Source: Leptospira ainazelensis
GTDB taxonomy: Bacteria > Spirochaetota > Leptospiria > Leptospirales > Leptospiraceae
Assembly (NCBI RefSeq): GCF_016918785.1
Contig: NZ_JAFFPT010000004.1
Coordinates: 1-64,000, forward strand
DNA length: 64,000 bases
Direction: 5' to 3'
Numbering within the stretch: position 1 is the stretch's first letter; each line of letters starts with the position of its first letter. Both the position numbers and the translations under genes were made by a program. Below the pieces are notes generated by a model. The model ran no database searches and was not told the DNA's origin. It saw nothing but the letters and a program-made list of their open reading frames with translations. Below are positions 25,093-37,940 of this stretch, piece after piece.

Positions 25093-26250
25093 ATGGCAAT
25101 CGCAAACTTTCTGACTCAAGTCAAGACAGGAGGAGGAAAACTCTTTCTGCAATTTGGAGGACAAGGATCTCCGTTCTTGAAAGAACTCTCCAAACTTTAT
25201 GAATCCGAGCCGTCTCTCAAAGAATTCTTCGACATTTCTTTTAAAACCATCGCGGAAGAAGTTCCAAGCTTAGATAAAAAGATCATCTACGGCGGTTACG
25301 ATTTTGAAAGCTGGGTAAAAAACCCGGATTCCGCTCCCGACGAAAACTATCTCTGCAGCGCTCCCGTTTCCATCGTCGGTATCTTTCTGACTCAAATCGC
25401 AAATTACGTAGCTTTCACCAATAAAGGATTTCCGGTTTCCGAATTGATCGCCAATTCGATCGGAGTCACCGGTCATAGCCAGGGAGTTATCTCTTCCGCT
25501 CTGATCGCGCTCGGAAAAGAAGGCGCCGATTTCTATTCTGCATATGCAAAATTCTTAAAATTCGTTTTATATATCGGCTACAGAGCGCAAGAACTCGTCG
25601 GTCCATACAATCCTTCCGAAGCGCTTATCAAAGCAAACGAAGAAGTCGGAGACAAACAACCTTCTCCAATGGTTGCGGTAATCGGTTATCTTCAAAAAGA
25701 ACTAGAAGACAGAGTCAAACAAACAAACGAAGCTCTGGGTCTGAGCGGAAGCAAGGCCATTTACGTAAGTCTTTTCAACACTCCAGATTCCAATATCGTT
25801 TCCGGAAGCCCCGAATCCCTTTTAGAATTGCGCAAAAAGTTCAAAGCGGAAATGGACGAGAAAAAAGTGAAGTTCGTTTATTTGAAAACTACGGCTCCTT
25901 TCCATTCTCCACACATGGAAGAAACCAACAAAACCGTTCCTTTGGATATGGAAAGAATCGGCTTTGATTTCAAAGGTTCCGATCTGAAAACTCCCGTCTT
26001 CTCGATCTTCGACGGAAGAAATATGCAGTCGGACGATGGAATCGGCCTTCCTCTCTTTAGAGAAATGTTGATCAAAACTCTCTATTGGGACAAAGCGGTA
26101 AAAGCCTTTGTAAACACGCCTAACGTTACCGGTATCGACTTTGGACCGAGTGTCGTGAGTCAAAAACTGACTCAGGCAAACATGGGAACTTCCGAGAATA
26201 AAATCTACGCGGTTTCCAGTCCTAAGGATATCAAGGTTCTTCTGGCCTGA
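25093..26250 (+). CDS. Stand-alone acyl/malonyl transferase, FAS-I-like
   Basis: The 385-aa protein opens with [17 protein letters not shown] and contains the acyltransferase nucleophile motif GHSQG (127-131, Ser129). A C-terminal [18 protein letters not shown] block corresponds to the end of the acyltransferase fold. It is about 70-80 residues longer than FabD and its [18 protein letters not shown] region resembles the acyltransferase parts of type I fatty acid synthases more than bacterial FabD. It presumably loads malonyl or another acyl group onto an acyl carrier. AAGGA lies before the ATG. No synthase or carrier gene is adjacent. Confidence 0.8.
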   Translation: MAIANFLTQVKTGGGKLFLQFGGQGSPFLKELSKLYESEPSLKEFFDISFKTIAEEVPSLDKKIIYGGYDFESWVKNPDSAPDENYLCSAPVSIVGIFLTQIANYVAFTNKGFPVSELIANSIGVTGHSQGVISSALIALGKEGADFYSAYAKFLKFVLYIGYRAQELVGPYNPSEALIKANEEVGDKQPSPMVAVIGYLQKELEDRVKQTNEALGLSGSKAIYVSLFNTPDSNIVSGSPESLLELRKKFKAEMDEKKVKFVYLKTTAPFHSPHMEETNKTVPLDMERIGFDFKGSDLKTPVFSIFDGRNMQSDDGIGLPLFREMLIKTLYWDKAVKAFVNTPNVTGIDFGPSVVSQKLTQANMGTSENKIYAVSSPKDIKVLLA

Positions 26251-26276
26251 ACAGCCGGGGATTTTCGATTTTAAAA

Positions 26277-27815
<1,539 letters not shown>

Positions 27816-28228
27816 ACTTGGACGTGTCAAAGAATTTTTTATGAACTCATTGATCCTTTTTTTCGATATTTTCTAATTCAATTCGATCGGTTACGAAAGC
27901 CATAGCAAGATCGGCTATTTTCTTCCATTATTTAATATCCTGTTTTCAAATTCGATCGAATCAATCTCTGAAAAGTAAATTTTACCCAAATACTTTTTTG
28001 AATTTGCTTAACTTATAGAAAAAATCATTTTAAAAAAAAGCAATAGCATTCAAATTATTTTTTCTAAAAAGTAGAGCAGATGTGTTTTCATTTCATATAT
28101 TACCATTTTATAAAATTACTTACGTTTTATAACATCGCAACGAAAAGCCGCAGTTAACTGGTTCATAAAGAACTCAAAATGGAAAAAATTTATTGATCAG
28201 TACATTTTTTAAAAAAATAGATTCCCTC
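27816..28228. other. 413-bp AT-rich intergenic region
   Basis: Strongly AT-rich sequence upstream of the astacin-like gene, with A/T runs and no supported gene or RNA. The promoter of the protease probably lies here, but no clear -35/-10 pair stands out. The base composition contrasts with the genes to the left and marks the entry into the accessory patch. Confidence 0.45.
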
Positions 28229-29212
28229 ATGGAACTAAAATATAAATTAATTATTTTTCCTATTCTATTAATTGTTCAAACTTCTTGTACAAATTCCGTA
28301 TCCTCCAATATCACTGAAAAAGAGACGACCGAATTGATTGCGGGAACTCTTCTCGCCCTTTCCAAAAATCAGGTGACGTGCCGACCTATCGGTTTTCTTC
28401 CGGTTCGAGGAAACGAATCGATTCTCTCAAATCAAACAAATTTGAAACGAGAGCAATTTCCTTTAGCGGATTCGAACTCAATTTCAAAATATGGATCTTT
28501 CCAAACTCCAACAGGAACTATTAACACAGAATATTCTCAACTGAATTCAGGAGAATTTATAGTGGGAGGAGATATGGTTTTTAAGAATAAAATCGATCCA
28601 TCCTCCGATAGAGGAGTCCCCAGAACCTTTGCCGTCTCTTCCCCTTTCGCAGGATTGTGGACAAATAAAACCGTTCCTTACACACTTCATCCATCACTCA
28701 AAGAAACAACACGCATAACGCGTGCAATCGATTATTATACTACTCATACCGAAATTCGCTTTATACCGCGTACGATCGAAGTTGATTACGTGAATTTTCA
28801 AGATAATCAGTCGGGTTGTAATTCTAATATCGGAAAAATTGGAGGAAGACAAGATATCAATATTGGAAACGAATGCGGGGTCTCAGCCGTCGTTCACGAG
28901 ATGGGTCATTCTTTAGGATTATTGCATGAACATCAACGACCTGATCGTGATTCTTTTATTAGTATTGTTTGGTTAAATATCTCTCCATCTGCTTCCGGCG
29001 CTTTTGCCCGATTTGAAAAACCCGTTGGAATCGAAATCACGGCGCAGAACTACGATTTGTGTTCTATTATGCACTACTCTTCATACTCTACTCTCAATCT
29101 TACTATTTTAGCCCCTCTTATCATTACAAAGGATGAAAAAACGATTCCATATCCTACCGGGTTTAGCGCGACCGATATTCTGACAATTCACGATCTCTAT
29201 AATGGAATCTGA
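28229..29212 (+). CDS. Astacin-like (M12A) metalloprotease lipoprotein
   Basis: The protein (327 aa from the ATG) starts with a lipoprotein signal, lipobox IVQTSC with acylated Cys20, so it is membrane-attached and possibly surface-exposed. The zinc site HEMGHSLGLLHEHQRPDRD (H223, E224, H227, H233) and the Met-turn SIMHYSSYS (Met281, Tyr283) define the astacin family. A conserved GGRQDINIG strand precedes the active site. It likely cleaves host or matrix proteins, as an inference from the family. An in-frame TTG 12 codons upstream is an alternative start. The gene and its upstream region are AT-richer than neighbours, suggesting transfer. Confidence 0.87.
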   Translation: MELKYKLIIFPILLIVQTSCTNSVSSNITEKETTELIAGTLLALSKNQVTCRPIGFLPVRGNESILSNQTNLKREQFPLADSNSISKYGSFQTPTGTINTEYSQLNSGEFIVGGDMVFKNKIDPSSDRGVPRTFAVSSPFAGLWTNKTVPYTLHPSLKETTRITRAIDYYTTHTEIRFIPRTIEVDYVNFQDNQSGCNSNIGKIGGRQDINIGNECGVSAVVHEMGHSLGLLHEHQRPDRDSFISIVWLNISPSASGAFARFEKPVGIEITAQNYDLCSIMHYSSYSTLNLTILAPLIITKDEKTIPYPTGFSATDILTIHDLYNGI

Positions 29213-29250
29213 ATTTACTGAATATTCTTTCCATTCTTAAAAGGTAAAAA

Positions 29251-29874
29251 ATGAAATCTCTTTTATTAAAAGTAGAAACTTCCGATACCATTCTTCCATC
29301 TTCTCGAATCATCGATTTTGAATTTAAGATTCGTTTTGAAAATCGCGCACGAAATCCGTTCGGAATATATCCGAAAATCGCTCCATTTCCGCAAACAATC
29401 GGATGGGGCGGTCCTCATTTTGGAATCGTAATACAAGACGCAAAAATGCAAGAATTACGTTCTTACTACGGCCCGCCCGCTCAACCACCTACACGAAATT
29501 ATTATGAAAAAAATCTTAGCCTCTTAGTTCCCGGAGAATCCTGGGAACGATCCGTAACCGCGACTTGGATTCCGAATTCAAAAATTCCAAAAAATTCTCT
29601 TTCCAAAGAGCTCTTGGATCCAGAAGGGTACGACGGAATCGATGAAAACCTTTTTAAAAAATCTTCGATGTTGGTTTTCAATCGAAATTGCTCGGACATG
29701 ATTTCTACGATGAATCAAAGAGAGGATTTTTTAAAACCGAATCATCTGATTCTTCTTCCGCGCTCCGGAGAATTTAAATTCTTTCTTACTTATTATCAAA
29801 ACTCTTGGGTGGATTTTAAACCGACTTGGTCCCTGAATCTAAAATCGGATGAAAAAAACCTTTTTGTCGAATGA
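29251..29874 (+). CDS. Uncharacterised protein with WGGPHFGI motif
   Basis: This 207-aa protein has no signal peptide or membrane segment and I do not recognise its family. It looks beta-rich, with conserved-looking stretches PFPQTIGWGGPHFGIVIQDAKM and RSYYGPPAQPP. AAAAGG precedes the ATG. It starts 38 bases after the protease stop, so co-transcription is likely. Part of it (residues 31-72) is duplicated as a decayed copy immediately downstream. Confidence 0.65.
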   Translation: MKSLLLKVETSDTILPSSRIIDFEFKIRFENRARNPFGIYPKIAPFPQTIGWGGPHFGIVIQDAKMQELRSYYGPPAQPPTRNYYEKNLSLLVPGESWERSVTATWIPNSKIPKNSLSKELLDPEGYDGIDENLFKKSSMLVFNRNCSDMISTMNQREDFLKPNHLILLPRSGEFKFFLTYYQNSWVDFKPTWSLNLKSDEKNLFVE

Positions 29875-29888
29875 GTCGGAATTCGATT

Positions 29889-30029
29889 TTTCATCCGATT
29901 GAAATTTATTCGAAAATCTCCACTTTTCAGCAGACGATCGGATAGGGCGGTCCTCACTTTGGAATAAAAATAGAGGGGGCAAAAATGCAAGAGTTGTGCT
30001 CTTATTATGGTCCGCCCGCGAACGGATAA
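29889..30029 (+). pseudogene. Decayed partial duplicate of the preceding gene
   Basis: Translation in one frame aligns with residues about 29-72 of the preceding protein: KI-x2-F-x-QTIG, a TAG at 29943-29945 exactly where the intact copy has Trp, then GGPHFGI, AKMQEL and SYYGPPA before a TAA. No start codon or remaining 5' and 3' parts are present. It is a remnant of tandem duplication. Confidence 0.8.
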
Positions 30030-30128
30030 ATATTTTATTTCTTTGAGATTCCAGATTGAAATCTAAAATAATTCGTCTATTCTTTCTCGTTACGGAATTC
30101 GATTCCGAATTTTTTCTTTGGAGAAACC

Positions 30129-30773
30129 ATGAAGAGATACTTAGCGTTTTGTTTGACGATCGCCTTATTCACAACCGCAGTTTTTTCGGAAGCGCCGACT
30201 CCGCCGAGTGAGGAAACGGCAAAGGCCGATCTACGTTCGCATTGGGCCAAAAAATACAAAGGAGAAACGATAGGATCCATCGAAAGCGGAGGGGAACCGG
30301 TTGTTTTAGAAAAGACGGATTCGAAGGGAAAGGTCGTAGAAACTAAATACAAAATTCCTTTTATAGTCGTTTCTAAAAAGGGAAACGCTAAGACTCGATT
30401 CGAAGCGGGGGCTAATTACGTTCTCACTAAATCCAACCAGTGGAATTTTTCCGAAGTCGGAATCGGCAATGTTGAAAAAATGGCCGGCGTGGATCAGTCG
30501 GCTCCGGCAAAACCGAAAGTCAAAGAGATCATTCTCAAAACGCTCAACGATAAATATTCGGGAGAATATACTTTTTCCGATCTCAAAATCGATGATGGAG
30601 AATTCGGGAGTTCCGGTGAAAGATTCTGGTATCGTTATCAAGGGGATATGAAACGAAAAGCTGCGGACGGTTCCTCGAGCGCCTGCAACGATTCGGATTT
30701 TACGATTCAAAAACAAAATGCAAGCGCCGATTGGACGGTGGACATCACTTCTCTTGGAAGGGGTTGTTACTGA
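30129..30773 (+). CDS. Secreted hypothetical protein, paralogue family A
   Basis: The 214-aa protein has a signal peptide (residues 1-20, cleavage after VFS) and a mature N-terminus EAPTPPSEETAKADLRSHWAKKYKGE. Two Cys near the C-terminus (ACND and RGCY) may form a disulphide. I do not recognise the family. GGAG precedes the ATG. The mature N-terminus is clearly related to that of the short protein at 31404, so both belong to one small secreted family. Function unknown. Confidence 0.7.
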   Translation: MKRYLAFCLTIALFTTAVFSEAPTPPSEETAKADLRSHWAKKYKGETIGSIESGGEPVVLEKTDSKGKVVETKYKIPFIVVSKKGNAKTRFEAGANYVLTKSNQWNFSEVGIGNVEKMAGVDQSAPAKPKVKEIILKTLNDKYSGEYTFSDLKIDDGEFGSSGERFWYRYQGDMKRKAADGSSSACNDSDFTIQKQNASADWTVDITSLGRGCY

Positions 30774-30854
30774 CAAGATTGACATTCGATTTCCGGTTTA
30801 AGCTGCGATCGTAAAAAAGCGAAAGAAGGATTTGGAATCGCTTGTTAAAAAGTT

Positions 30855-31379
30855 ATGGATTCCAAAAAATACATTCTCACTTTTATCGTCTTCGCCGTTT
30901 TTTGTATTCCGATCTTCGGCGAAGACGAATCGAATTACACGAGCAAATATACCAATCTGTCGAAAGACTGTAAGGAAGATCCGTCCTTCGCTATGGAAGG
31001 ACAGGACATTCCGGTTATCTGCAAAGGATACGGAACTTATAAACTGGAAATTCATTCCGGGGAGAAATCCGTAAGAATCGGAATTTTTAACGGAAAAGAC
31101 GTCGCGATCCCGGTAGCAGAACAAGATCTGACCTTTTTAGATAAGGAAAGAATGCTCGAATGGCGTTTTAAAAACGGCAAACCCTTTGCGATCATTTTTA
31201 GAATTTACCAGTATAAAAAAGATAAACACGATCAATCCGTTACTCGTAAAGAAGCGCGAACCCGAGAAATTCTTTTTGTGAAAGGTTTACACGGCTTTGA
31301 ACACATCCGTTATGAAATCGAAACCAATCAACCGAACTCGAATCAGAAGGCGCGAGACTGGGCGGATGGAAATTCTTAA
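30855..31379 (+). CDS. Secreted hypothetical protein
   Basis: The 174-aa protein starts with a signal peptide (about 1-22, ending near IFG) and contains a pair of Cys (DCKE and ICKG). No family is recognised and no catalytic motif is visible. It sits between two paralogous secreted proteins on the same strand and may be expressed with them. No clear ribosome binding site precedes the ATG. Confidence 0.6.
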   Translation: MDSKKYILTFIVFAVFCIPIFGEDESNYTSKYTNLSKDCKEDPSFAMEGQDIPVICKGYGTYKLEIHSGEKSVRIGIFNGKDVAIPVAEQDLTFLDKERMLEWRFKNGKPFAIIFRIYQYKKDKHDQSVTRKEARTREILFVKGLHGFEHIRYEIETNQPNSNQKARDWADGNS

Positions 31380-31403
31380 ATTCTTTCTTGGATTCTGACT
31401 TTT

Positions 31404-31634
31404 ATGAATCTTAATAATATTCTTTTTATCGTTTTCATTCTAATCTCGTTACCTCTTTTCTCCGAAGTTCCCGACCCACCAAATGAGCAAAGAGGCAAGA
31501 AGGATTTATACAATTACTGGCATGAAAATTACAAAAAAGGCAAAATAGAAAAGTGCGAAGTAAGCGGCCAACCTAAGAAATGGATTCCCCTCGTTATAGA
31601 AATTCATAACACGGAAGAACAAGAAACCAATTGA
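31404..31634 (+). CDS. Short secreted paralogue of the 30129 protein
   Basis: The 76-aa protein has a signal peptide ending near LFS and a mature start EVPDPPNEQRGKKDLYNYWHENYKKG that aligns with the 30129 protein (EAPTPPSEETAKADLRSHWAKKYKGE). After about 55 mature residues it stops, where the paralogue continues for another 140. It is either a truncated, decaying copy or a short variant. No strong ribosome binding site precedes it. Confidence 0.55.
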   Translation: MNLNNILFIVFILISLPLFSEVPDPPNEQRGKKDLYNYWHENYKKGKIEKCEVSGQPKKWIPLVIEIHNTEEQETN

Positions 31635-31813
31635 ATTTATTTACCGGTTTAATTGCTTTCGAGCTTCTTTTTAAAATCGGCTGTAATGTGATTAGAGTAT
31701 CGAAGACCGAGGAAGTCAAATGGAAGGAATCTTCCCAGATTTCAAATTACCTTTATGGAAAGCCATAAAATCCGGTTGTCCACAGACCTGGATTGAATTT
31801 CAGTGTTCTCAGA

Positions 31814-33021
31814 ATGGCGCAAAGCAAACCAGTTAAGAAAATCGTCCTAGCTTACTCAGGCGGGTTGGATACATCCGTAATTCTAACCTGGCTAAAAGAA
31901 ACCTACGGTTGCGAAGTAATCGCTTTTACCGCAGACGTAGGTCAAAAAGAAGAACTTTCAGGATTGGAAGAAAAAGGAATTAAGACCGGCGCTTCCAAAG
32001 TCTACATCCAAGACCTTCGTTTGGAATTCGCGAGGGACTTTATTTTTCCAGCCATTCAAGGAAACGCGCTCTACGAGATGCGTTATCTTTTAGGAACCTC
32101 TTTAGCAAGACCTCTTATCGCAAAAGCGATGGTGGAAGTAGCCGAAAAAGAAGGCGCCGATGCTTTCGCGCACGGAGCGACCGGAAAAGGAAACGATCAA
32201 GTTCGTTTCGAACTCGGCGTTAAATCATTGGCCCCCGAAAAAACGATCATCGCTCCCTGGAGAATCTGGGAATTCGGCGGAAGAGCCGATCTCATTCAAT
32301 ACGCAAAATCAAAAGGTATCCCGGTTCCCGTCACCGCGGAAAAACCTTACTCGATGGATAGAAATCTGATGCACATTTCCTATGAGGGTGGTATATTAGA
32401 AGATCCTTATAGAGAACCGGACGAAAAGATGTTTCTTTTGACAACTTCTCCGGAAAAAGCTCCCGACTCGCCCGAATACGTGGAACTCGATTTTCAAGAA
32501 GGAAACTGCGTCGCGGTCAACGGCAAAAAATTGAATCCTCTGGAAGTGATGGAAACTCTAAATACGATCGCTGGCAAACACGGCGTCGGTCGAGTGGACA
32601 TCGTTGAAAACAGACTTGTTGGAATCAAATCGAGGGGAGTTTATGAAACTCCCGGCGGAACCGTTTTATTTATCGCTCATAGAGATTTAGAATCCATTAC
32701 GATCGACAGAGATACGCAGCATCACAAAGACAAGTTGTCTATAGAATTGGCGGAACTCATCTACAACGGGCATTGGTTCTCATCCCGCATGAAGGCTGTA
32801 CGCGCTTTTGTTTCCGAAACCCAGAGATACGTGACCGGAACCGTAAAAGTAAAGATGTACAAAGGAACTTGTTCCGTTGTGGGAAGAAAGTCCTCAGTTT
32901 CTCTTTACAACCCGGAAATGGCGACTTTTGAAAAAGAAGAATTGTACAATCAAAAAGACGCGGAAGGTTTTATCAATATCTACGGACTCCCAGCGCAAGA
33001 AACGGCAAGGCTTCGTAAAAA

Positions 33022-33025
<4 letters not shown>
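31814..33025 (+). CDS. argG: Argininosuccinate synthase
   Basis: The 403-aa enzyme joins citrulline and aspartate using ATP in arginine biosynthesis. The ATP-pyrophosphatase loop [10 protein letters not shown] is at about residues 11-20, and [21 protein letters not shown] carries the citrulline/aspartate-binding segment. A frame extension begins with TTG 7 codons upstream, but the ATG ([17 protein letters not shown]) matches the family length. It overlaps coaD by four bases (ATGA). Confidence 0.96.
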
Positions 33026-33927
<902 letters not shown>

Positions 33928-33984
33928 AAGTTCTTCCGGGGCCTGACGATCGTTAGGCTCCTCCATTCTTTCTCCTCTTAAAAA

Positions 33985-34001
33985 CGTCGATTCTATCGAC
34001 G
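33985..34001 (+). terminator. Stem-loop after ndk, possible 3' end
   Basis: CGTCGAT-TCT-ATCGACG forms a perfect 7-bp stem 58 bases after the ndk stop. A second hairpin (GCCTGACGATCGTTAGGC) lies closer to the stop. Neither is followed by a clean T run, so termination is plausible but not certain. Confidence 0.4.
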
Positions 34002-34050
34002 CTATTTCGGTTAAAAGTATTGCAAAAATAAATCTTTTTTTGGTTGTACA

Positions 34051-34080
34051 TTAGGAAAGAAATTATTAATTCTTTCCTAA
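34051..34080. promoter_or_regulatory. 11-bp-arm inverted repeat over a probable promoter
   Basis: TTAGGAAAGAA (34051-34061) and TTCTTTCCTAA (34070-34080) are exact reverse complements around an 8-base AT centre. A -10-like TACATT (34047-34052) overlaps the left arm, the classic position for a repressor site. It lies 39 bases upstream of the 60-aa gene. Confidence 0.5.
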
Positions 34081-34119
34081 ATCTGTCAGGAAACGGTTCT
34101 TTAAACCGACAATTCTAGT

Positions 34120-34302
34120 ATGAACGCAAGCACAAAAGATCAGATTCAGAAGCACAGCGAAATCATGAGACAGTATAGAGCAAACGATCCGTTCGGAGAT
34201 CCCAATCATGGAACGCCGGATTGGATGGACGACGTAATGGAGTTGATCTATTCCAGAGAAGAATTTCTTGTAGATTCCGAATCAGACTTCGAAATCGAAT
34301 AA
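34120..34302 (+). CDS. Small acidic hypothetical protein (60 aa)
   Basis: A 60-residue protein with an acidic C-terminus (EEFLVDSESDFEIE) and a central FGDPNHGTPDWMDDVMELIY stretch. It has no membrane segment and no recognised family. Codon use looks like that of the neighbours and the composition is protein-like, and it has its own promoter-like region with a strong dyad, so I think it is real. Confidence 0.6.
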   Translation: MNASTKDQIQKHSEIMRQYRANDPFGDPNHGTPDWMDDVMELIYSREEFLVDSESDFEIE

Positions 34303-34379
34303 GATCGATTTTACGATTCAAAGTTTCTTTTTCTTAGATTACAAAATTCTCCAATTCTTATCTTAGAATTTCGATTCCA

Positions 34380-34397
34380 AAAGGGATGAATCCCTTT
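34380..34397 (+). terminator. Hairpin between small gene and icd
   Basis: AAAGGGA-TGAA-TCCCTTT is a perfect 7-bp stem with a 4-base loop, 77 bases after the 60-aa gene stop and about 95 before icd. The following sequence is only moderately T-rich, so this may terminate the small transcript or be part of the icd leader. Confidence 0.4.
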
Positions 34398-34488
34398 CAT
34401 TCACATTTTCTTCACTTTCAATACGAGCGTCGCAGGAAGGGAATTGACCTGTTTCTCCATTCTCTTTCTATTTGAAGTATTAGGAGAC

Positions 34489-35959
<1,471 letters not shown>

Positions 35960-35975
35960 AGGGTCTAAAACGAAA

Positions 35976-35997
35976 AGTGCGTTGCAGATAACGCACT
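35976..35997. terminator. Bidirectional stem-loop between icd and the response regulator
   Basis: AGTGCGTT and AACGCACT form an 8-bp stem around GCAGAT, with A-rich sequence on the left and CTT on the right. It sits in the 51-base gap between two convergent genes, where a shared terminator is expected. Confidence 0.55.
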
Positions 35998-36010
35998 CTT
36001 GGATCAAGAC

Positions 36011-36400
36011 TTACTCTAAATCGTTATAAAGCTTTTGAATGTGATCTTGAGTTAGCGGTTTGGAAATATAACCCTTGACCTCCGGAAAGGAATTCGCTTT
36101 TACGATATCCCTTTCATCGACGGAAGAGCTTACCATAAAAATCGTAATCTTTTTGGCAAGATCGCCTTGGATTTTCTTGAACTCGTCTAAAAACTGCCAG
36201 CCGTCCATAAACGGCATATTGATATCTAAAAGAATAGCGTCAGGAAGTTCTTCCGAATTTGAGCTCAGAGTCTGAAGTTGTTTGATCGCAACCTCCCCGT
36301 CTTGAAAATCTCTTAACTTTTTTGTCCTTCCGTCTTTTGCTAAGAATCTTTTTGCAATCATGATATAAATGGTGTCGTCGTCGATTAACCAGAAATTCAT
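36011..36400 (-). CDS. Single-domain response regulator
   Basis: The 129-aa protein is a receiver domain alone. It begins FWLIDDDTIY (acidic pair), has the phosphoacceptor Asp in DAILLDINMPFMDGWQFLDEF, the Ser/Thr switch in FMVSSSVDE and Lys in KGYISKPLT. There is no output domain, so it acts by protein contact or phosphorelay. I start it at ATG 36400, one base after the kinase stop; an earlier in-frame ATG would overlap the kinase by 74 bases. Confidence 0.9.
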   Translation of the reverse strand: MNFWLIDDDTIYIMIAKRFLAKDGRTKKLRDFQDGEVAIKQLQTLSSNSEELPDAILLDINMPFMDGWQFLDEFKKIQGDLAKKITIFMVSSSVDERDIVKANSFPEVKGYISKPLTQDHIQKLYNDLE

Positions 36401-36401
36401 G

Positions 36402-37940
36402 TTATCGTTGTTCAAAATCATTATACTTGTTAAAATTGATGACAAAGGCGGTTCCGCGTCCAGGGGAACTTTCAACCGTAATTTCGCCGCCTAAAGATTC
36501 TATCTGATTCTTAGTCATAAATAAGCCGATGCCTTGTCCTTCTTTGTCCCTATGAAACGTCTTATTCATTTTAAAAATTTGATGTCCGTATTTTTTAAGA
36601 TCGATCCCAAGTCCGTTGTCTCTAACCACTAAGAAAGTTCTATTACCCTCTTTGAATGAGACGAAGGAAATTTCCAGTTTACGACTGGGTTCGGAATATT
36701 TCAAAGAATTGCTCAATAAATTCAGAAGAATACTCTCCAAATAAACTTTTGGATAAAGAATTTCCGGCGCCCCAGTAAAATCACATTTTATTTCCGCTCC
36801 GACCTCCTTGATCTGCGCGGAAAGTAAATTTTGCACTTTCAAAAAAGCTTCCTGAAAAGAAACCGTCTGTTTATCGATATTCAGATTTCTTCTAATCTTT
36901 ATTACTTCAATAATGTCTTTCAAAGTGGTCATAAGGTCGTTTGCGCTGATTTCAAGCGATCCAAGCAAATCCTCTTTATCCGTTGCGTCTTTTTCCAAGA
37001 GCATTTGAACTAAGGTGAAAATATTTCCGATGGGAGCTCTAAGATTATGAGATACGATCTGGTTGAATTCTTCCAGTTGTGCGTTTCTTTCTGTTAGGCG
37101 ATTGCTCAAAGCCTGTAAAGTTTCGTTTTTTTCGATCAACGCCGAAAGCATATTCTTTCGATCCGTAATGTCCTGAATCTGAGAAATAAAAAACAGAGGT
37201 TTCTTTTTGGGATCTGTTACGATAGAAACAACTAAAAGAATCCAGATCGTACTTCCATTTTTATGAAAATATCTTTTTTCCAATCGATAGCTGTCTCTCT
37301 TGCCGTCGAGAAGTTCTTGAACGAGGGCCAGGTCTTCCATCAAATCGTCGGGATGGGTAATATCTTGAAAAGTTAGTTTTAAAAGTTCTTCCCTGGAATA
37401 TCCGAGAATATCCAAAAGATGCGGATTCACTTCCAACCATTTTCCCTCCAAGGAAACCAAAGCCATTCCCACACCCGAATAGTAAAAAGCGTTGAAGAAT
37501 TTTTCTTCGGATAAACGAACCTCTTCTAAGGCCTGCTTTTTTTCGGTCTCATCTAAGATTGTAGTTAACCCCAAATATTCTCTCGAGCTGGTAAGAATTC
37601 CGATCACTTCTCCTTTTTCATTTTGAACGGATTGTGAAATCGTCTGAAGCCAAATATATTTTCCGTCCTTTCGAAGAAACTGATATTCTATTTGTTCGAA
37701 ATTAGATCCTCGTTGAACGGGTTCGTGAGAGTTTTTATAGATACGTTCTTTGTCCAAGGGATTAAAGAAATCGTATGGACTTCTTCCGATCAATTCCTCC
37801 GGTTGATAACCCAACATCGAAGTTACAACGGGGCTCACATAAACGTAAGAACCGTCTGGATTATGATAGCAAATCAGATCGGGACTTCTTTGAACCAATA
37901 CTTTATAAAATTCTGTAGATTGAATATTCAAATCATCCAA
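36402..37940 (-). CDS. Soluble PAS-PAS sensor histidine kinase
   Basis: The 512-aa protein has no membrane segments. Two PAS domains (about 8-125 and 140-265, the latter with GVGMALVSLEGKWLEVNPHLLDILGYSREELL) are followed by a coiled-coil, a HisKA-like box with EEFNQIVSHNLRAPIGN (phosphoacceptor His) and an HATPase domain with LLNLLSNSLKYSE, VVRDNGLGIDL and GQGIGLFMTKNQIESLGG. The start is TTG. It is the operon partner of the single-domain regulator downstream. Intracellular redox, light or ligand sensing is possible; the signal is unknown. Confidence 0.9.
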   Translation of the reverse strand: MDDLNIQSTEFYKVLVQRSPDLICYHNPDGSYVYVSPVVTSMLGYQPEELIGRSPYDFFNPLDKERIYKNSHEPVQRGSNFEQIEYQFLRKDGKYIWLQTISQSVQNEKGEVIGILTSSREYLGLTTILDETEKKQALEEVRLSEEKFFNAFYYSGVGMALVSLEGKWLEVNPHLLDILGYSREELLKLTFQDITHPDDLMEDLALVQELLDGKRDSYRLEKRYFHKNGSTIWILLVVSIVTDPKKKPLFFISQIQDITDRKNMLSALIEKNETLQALSNRLTERNAQLEEFNQIVSHNLRAPIGNIFTLVQMLLEKDATDKEDLLGSLEISANDLMTTLKDIIEVIKIRRNLNIDKQTVSFQEAFLKVQNLLSAQIKEVGAEIKCDFTGAPEILYPKVYLESILLNLLSNSLKYSEPSRKLEISFVSFKEGNRTFLVVRDNGLGIDLKKYGHQIFKMNKTFHRDKEGQGIGLFMTKNQIESLGGEITVESSPGRGTAFVINFNKYNDFEQR

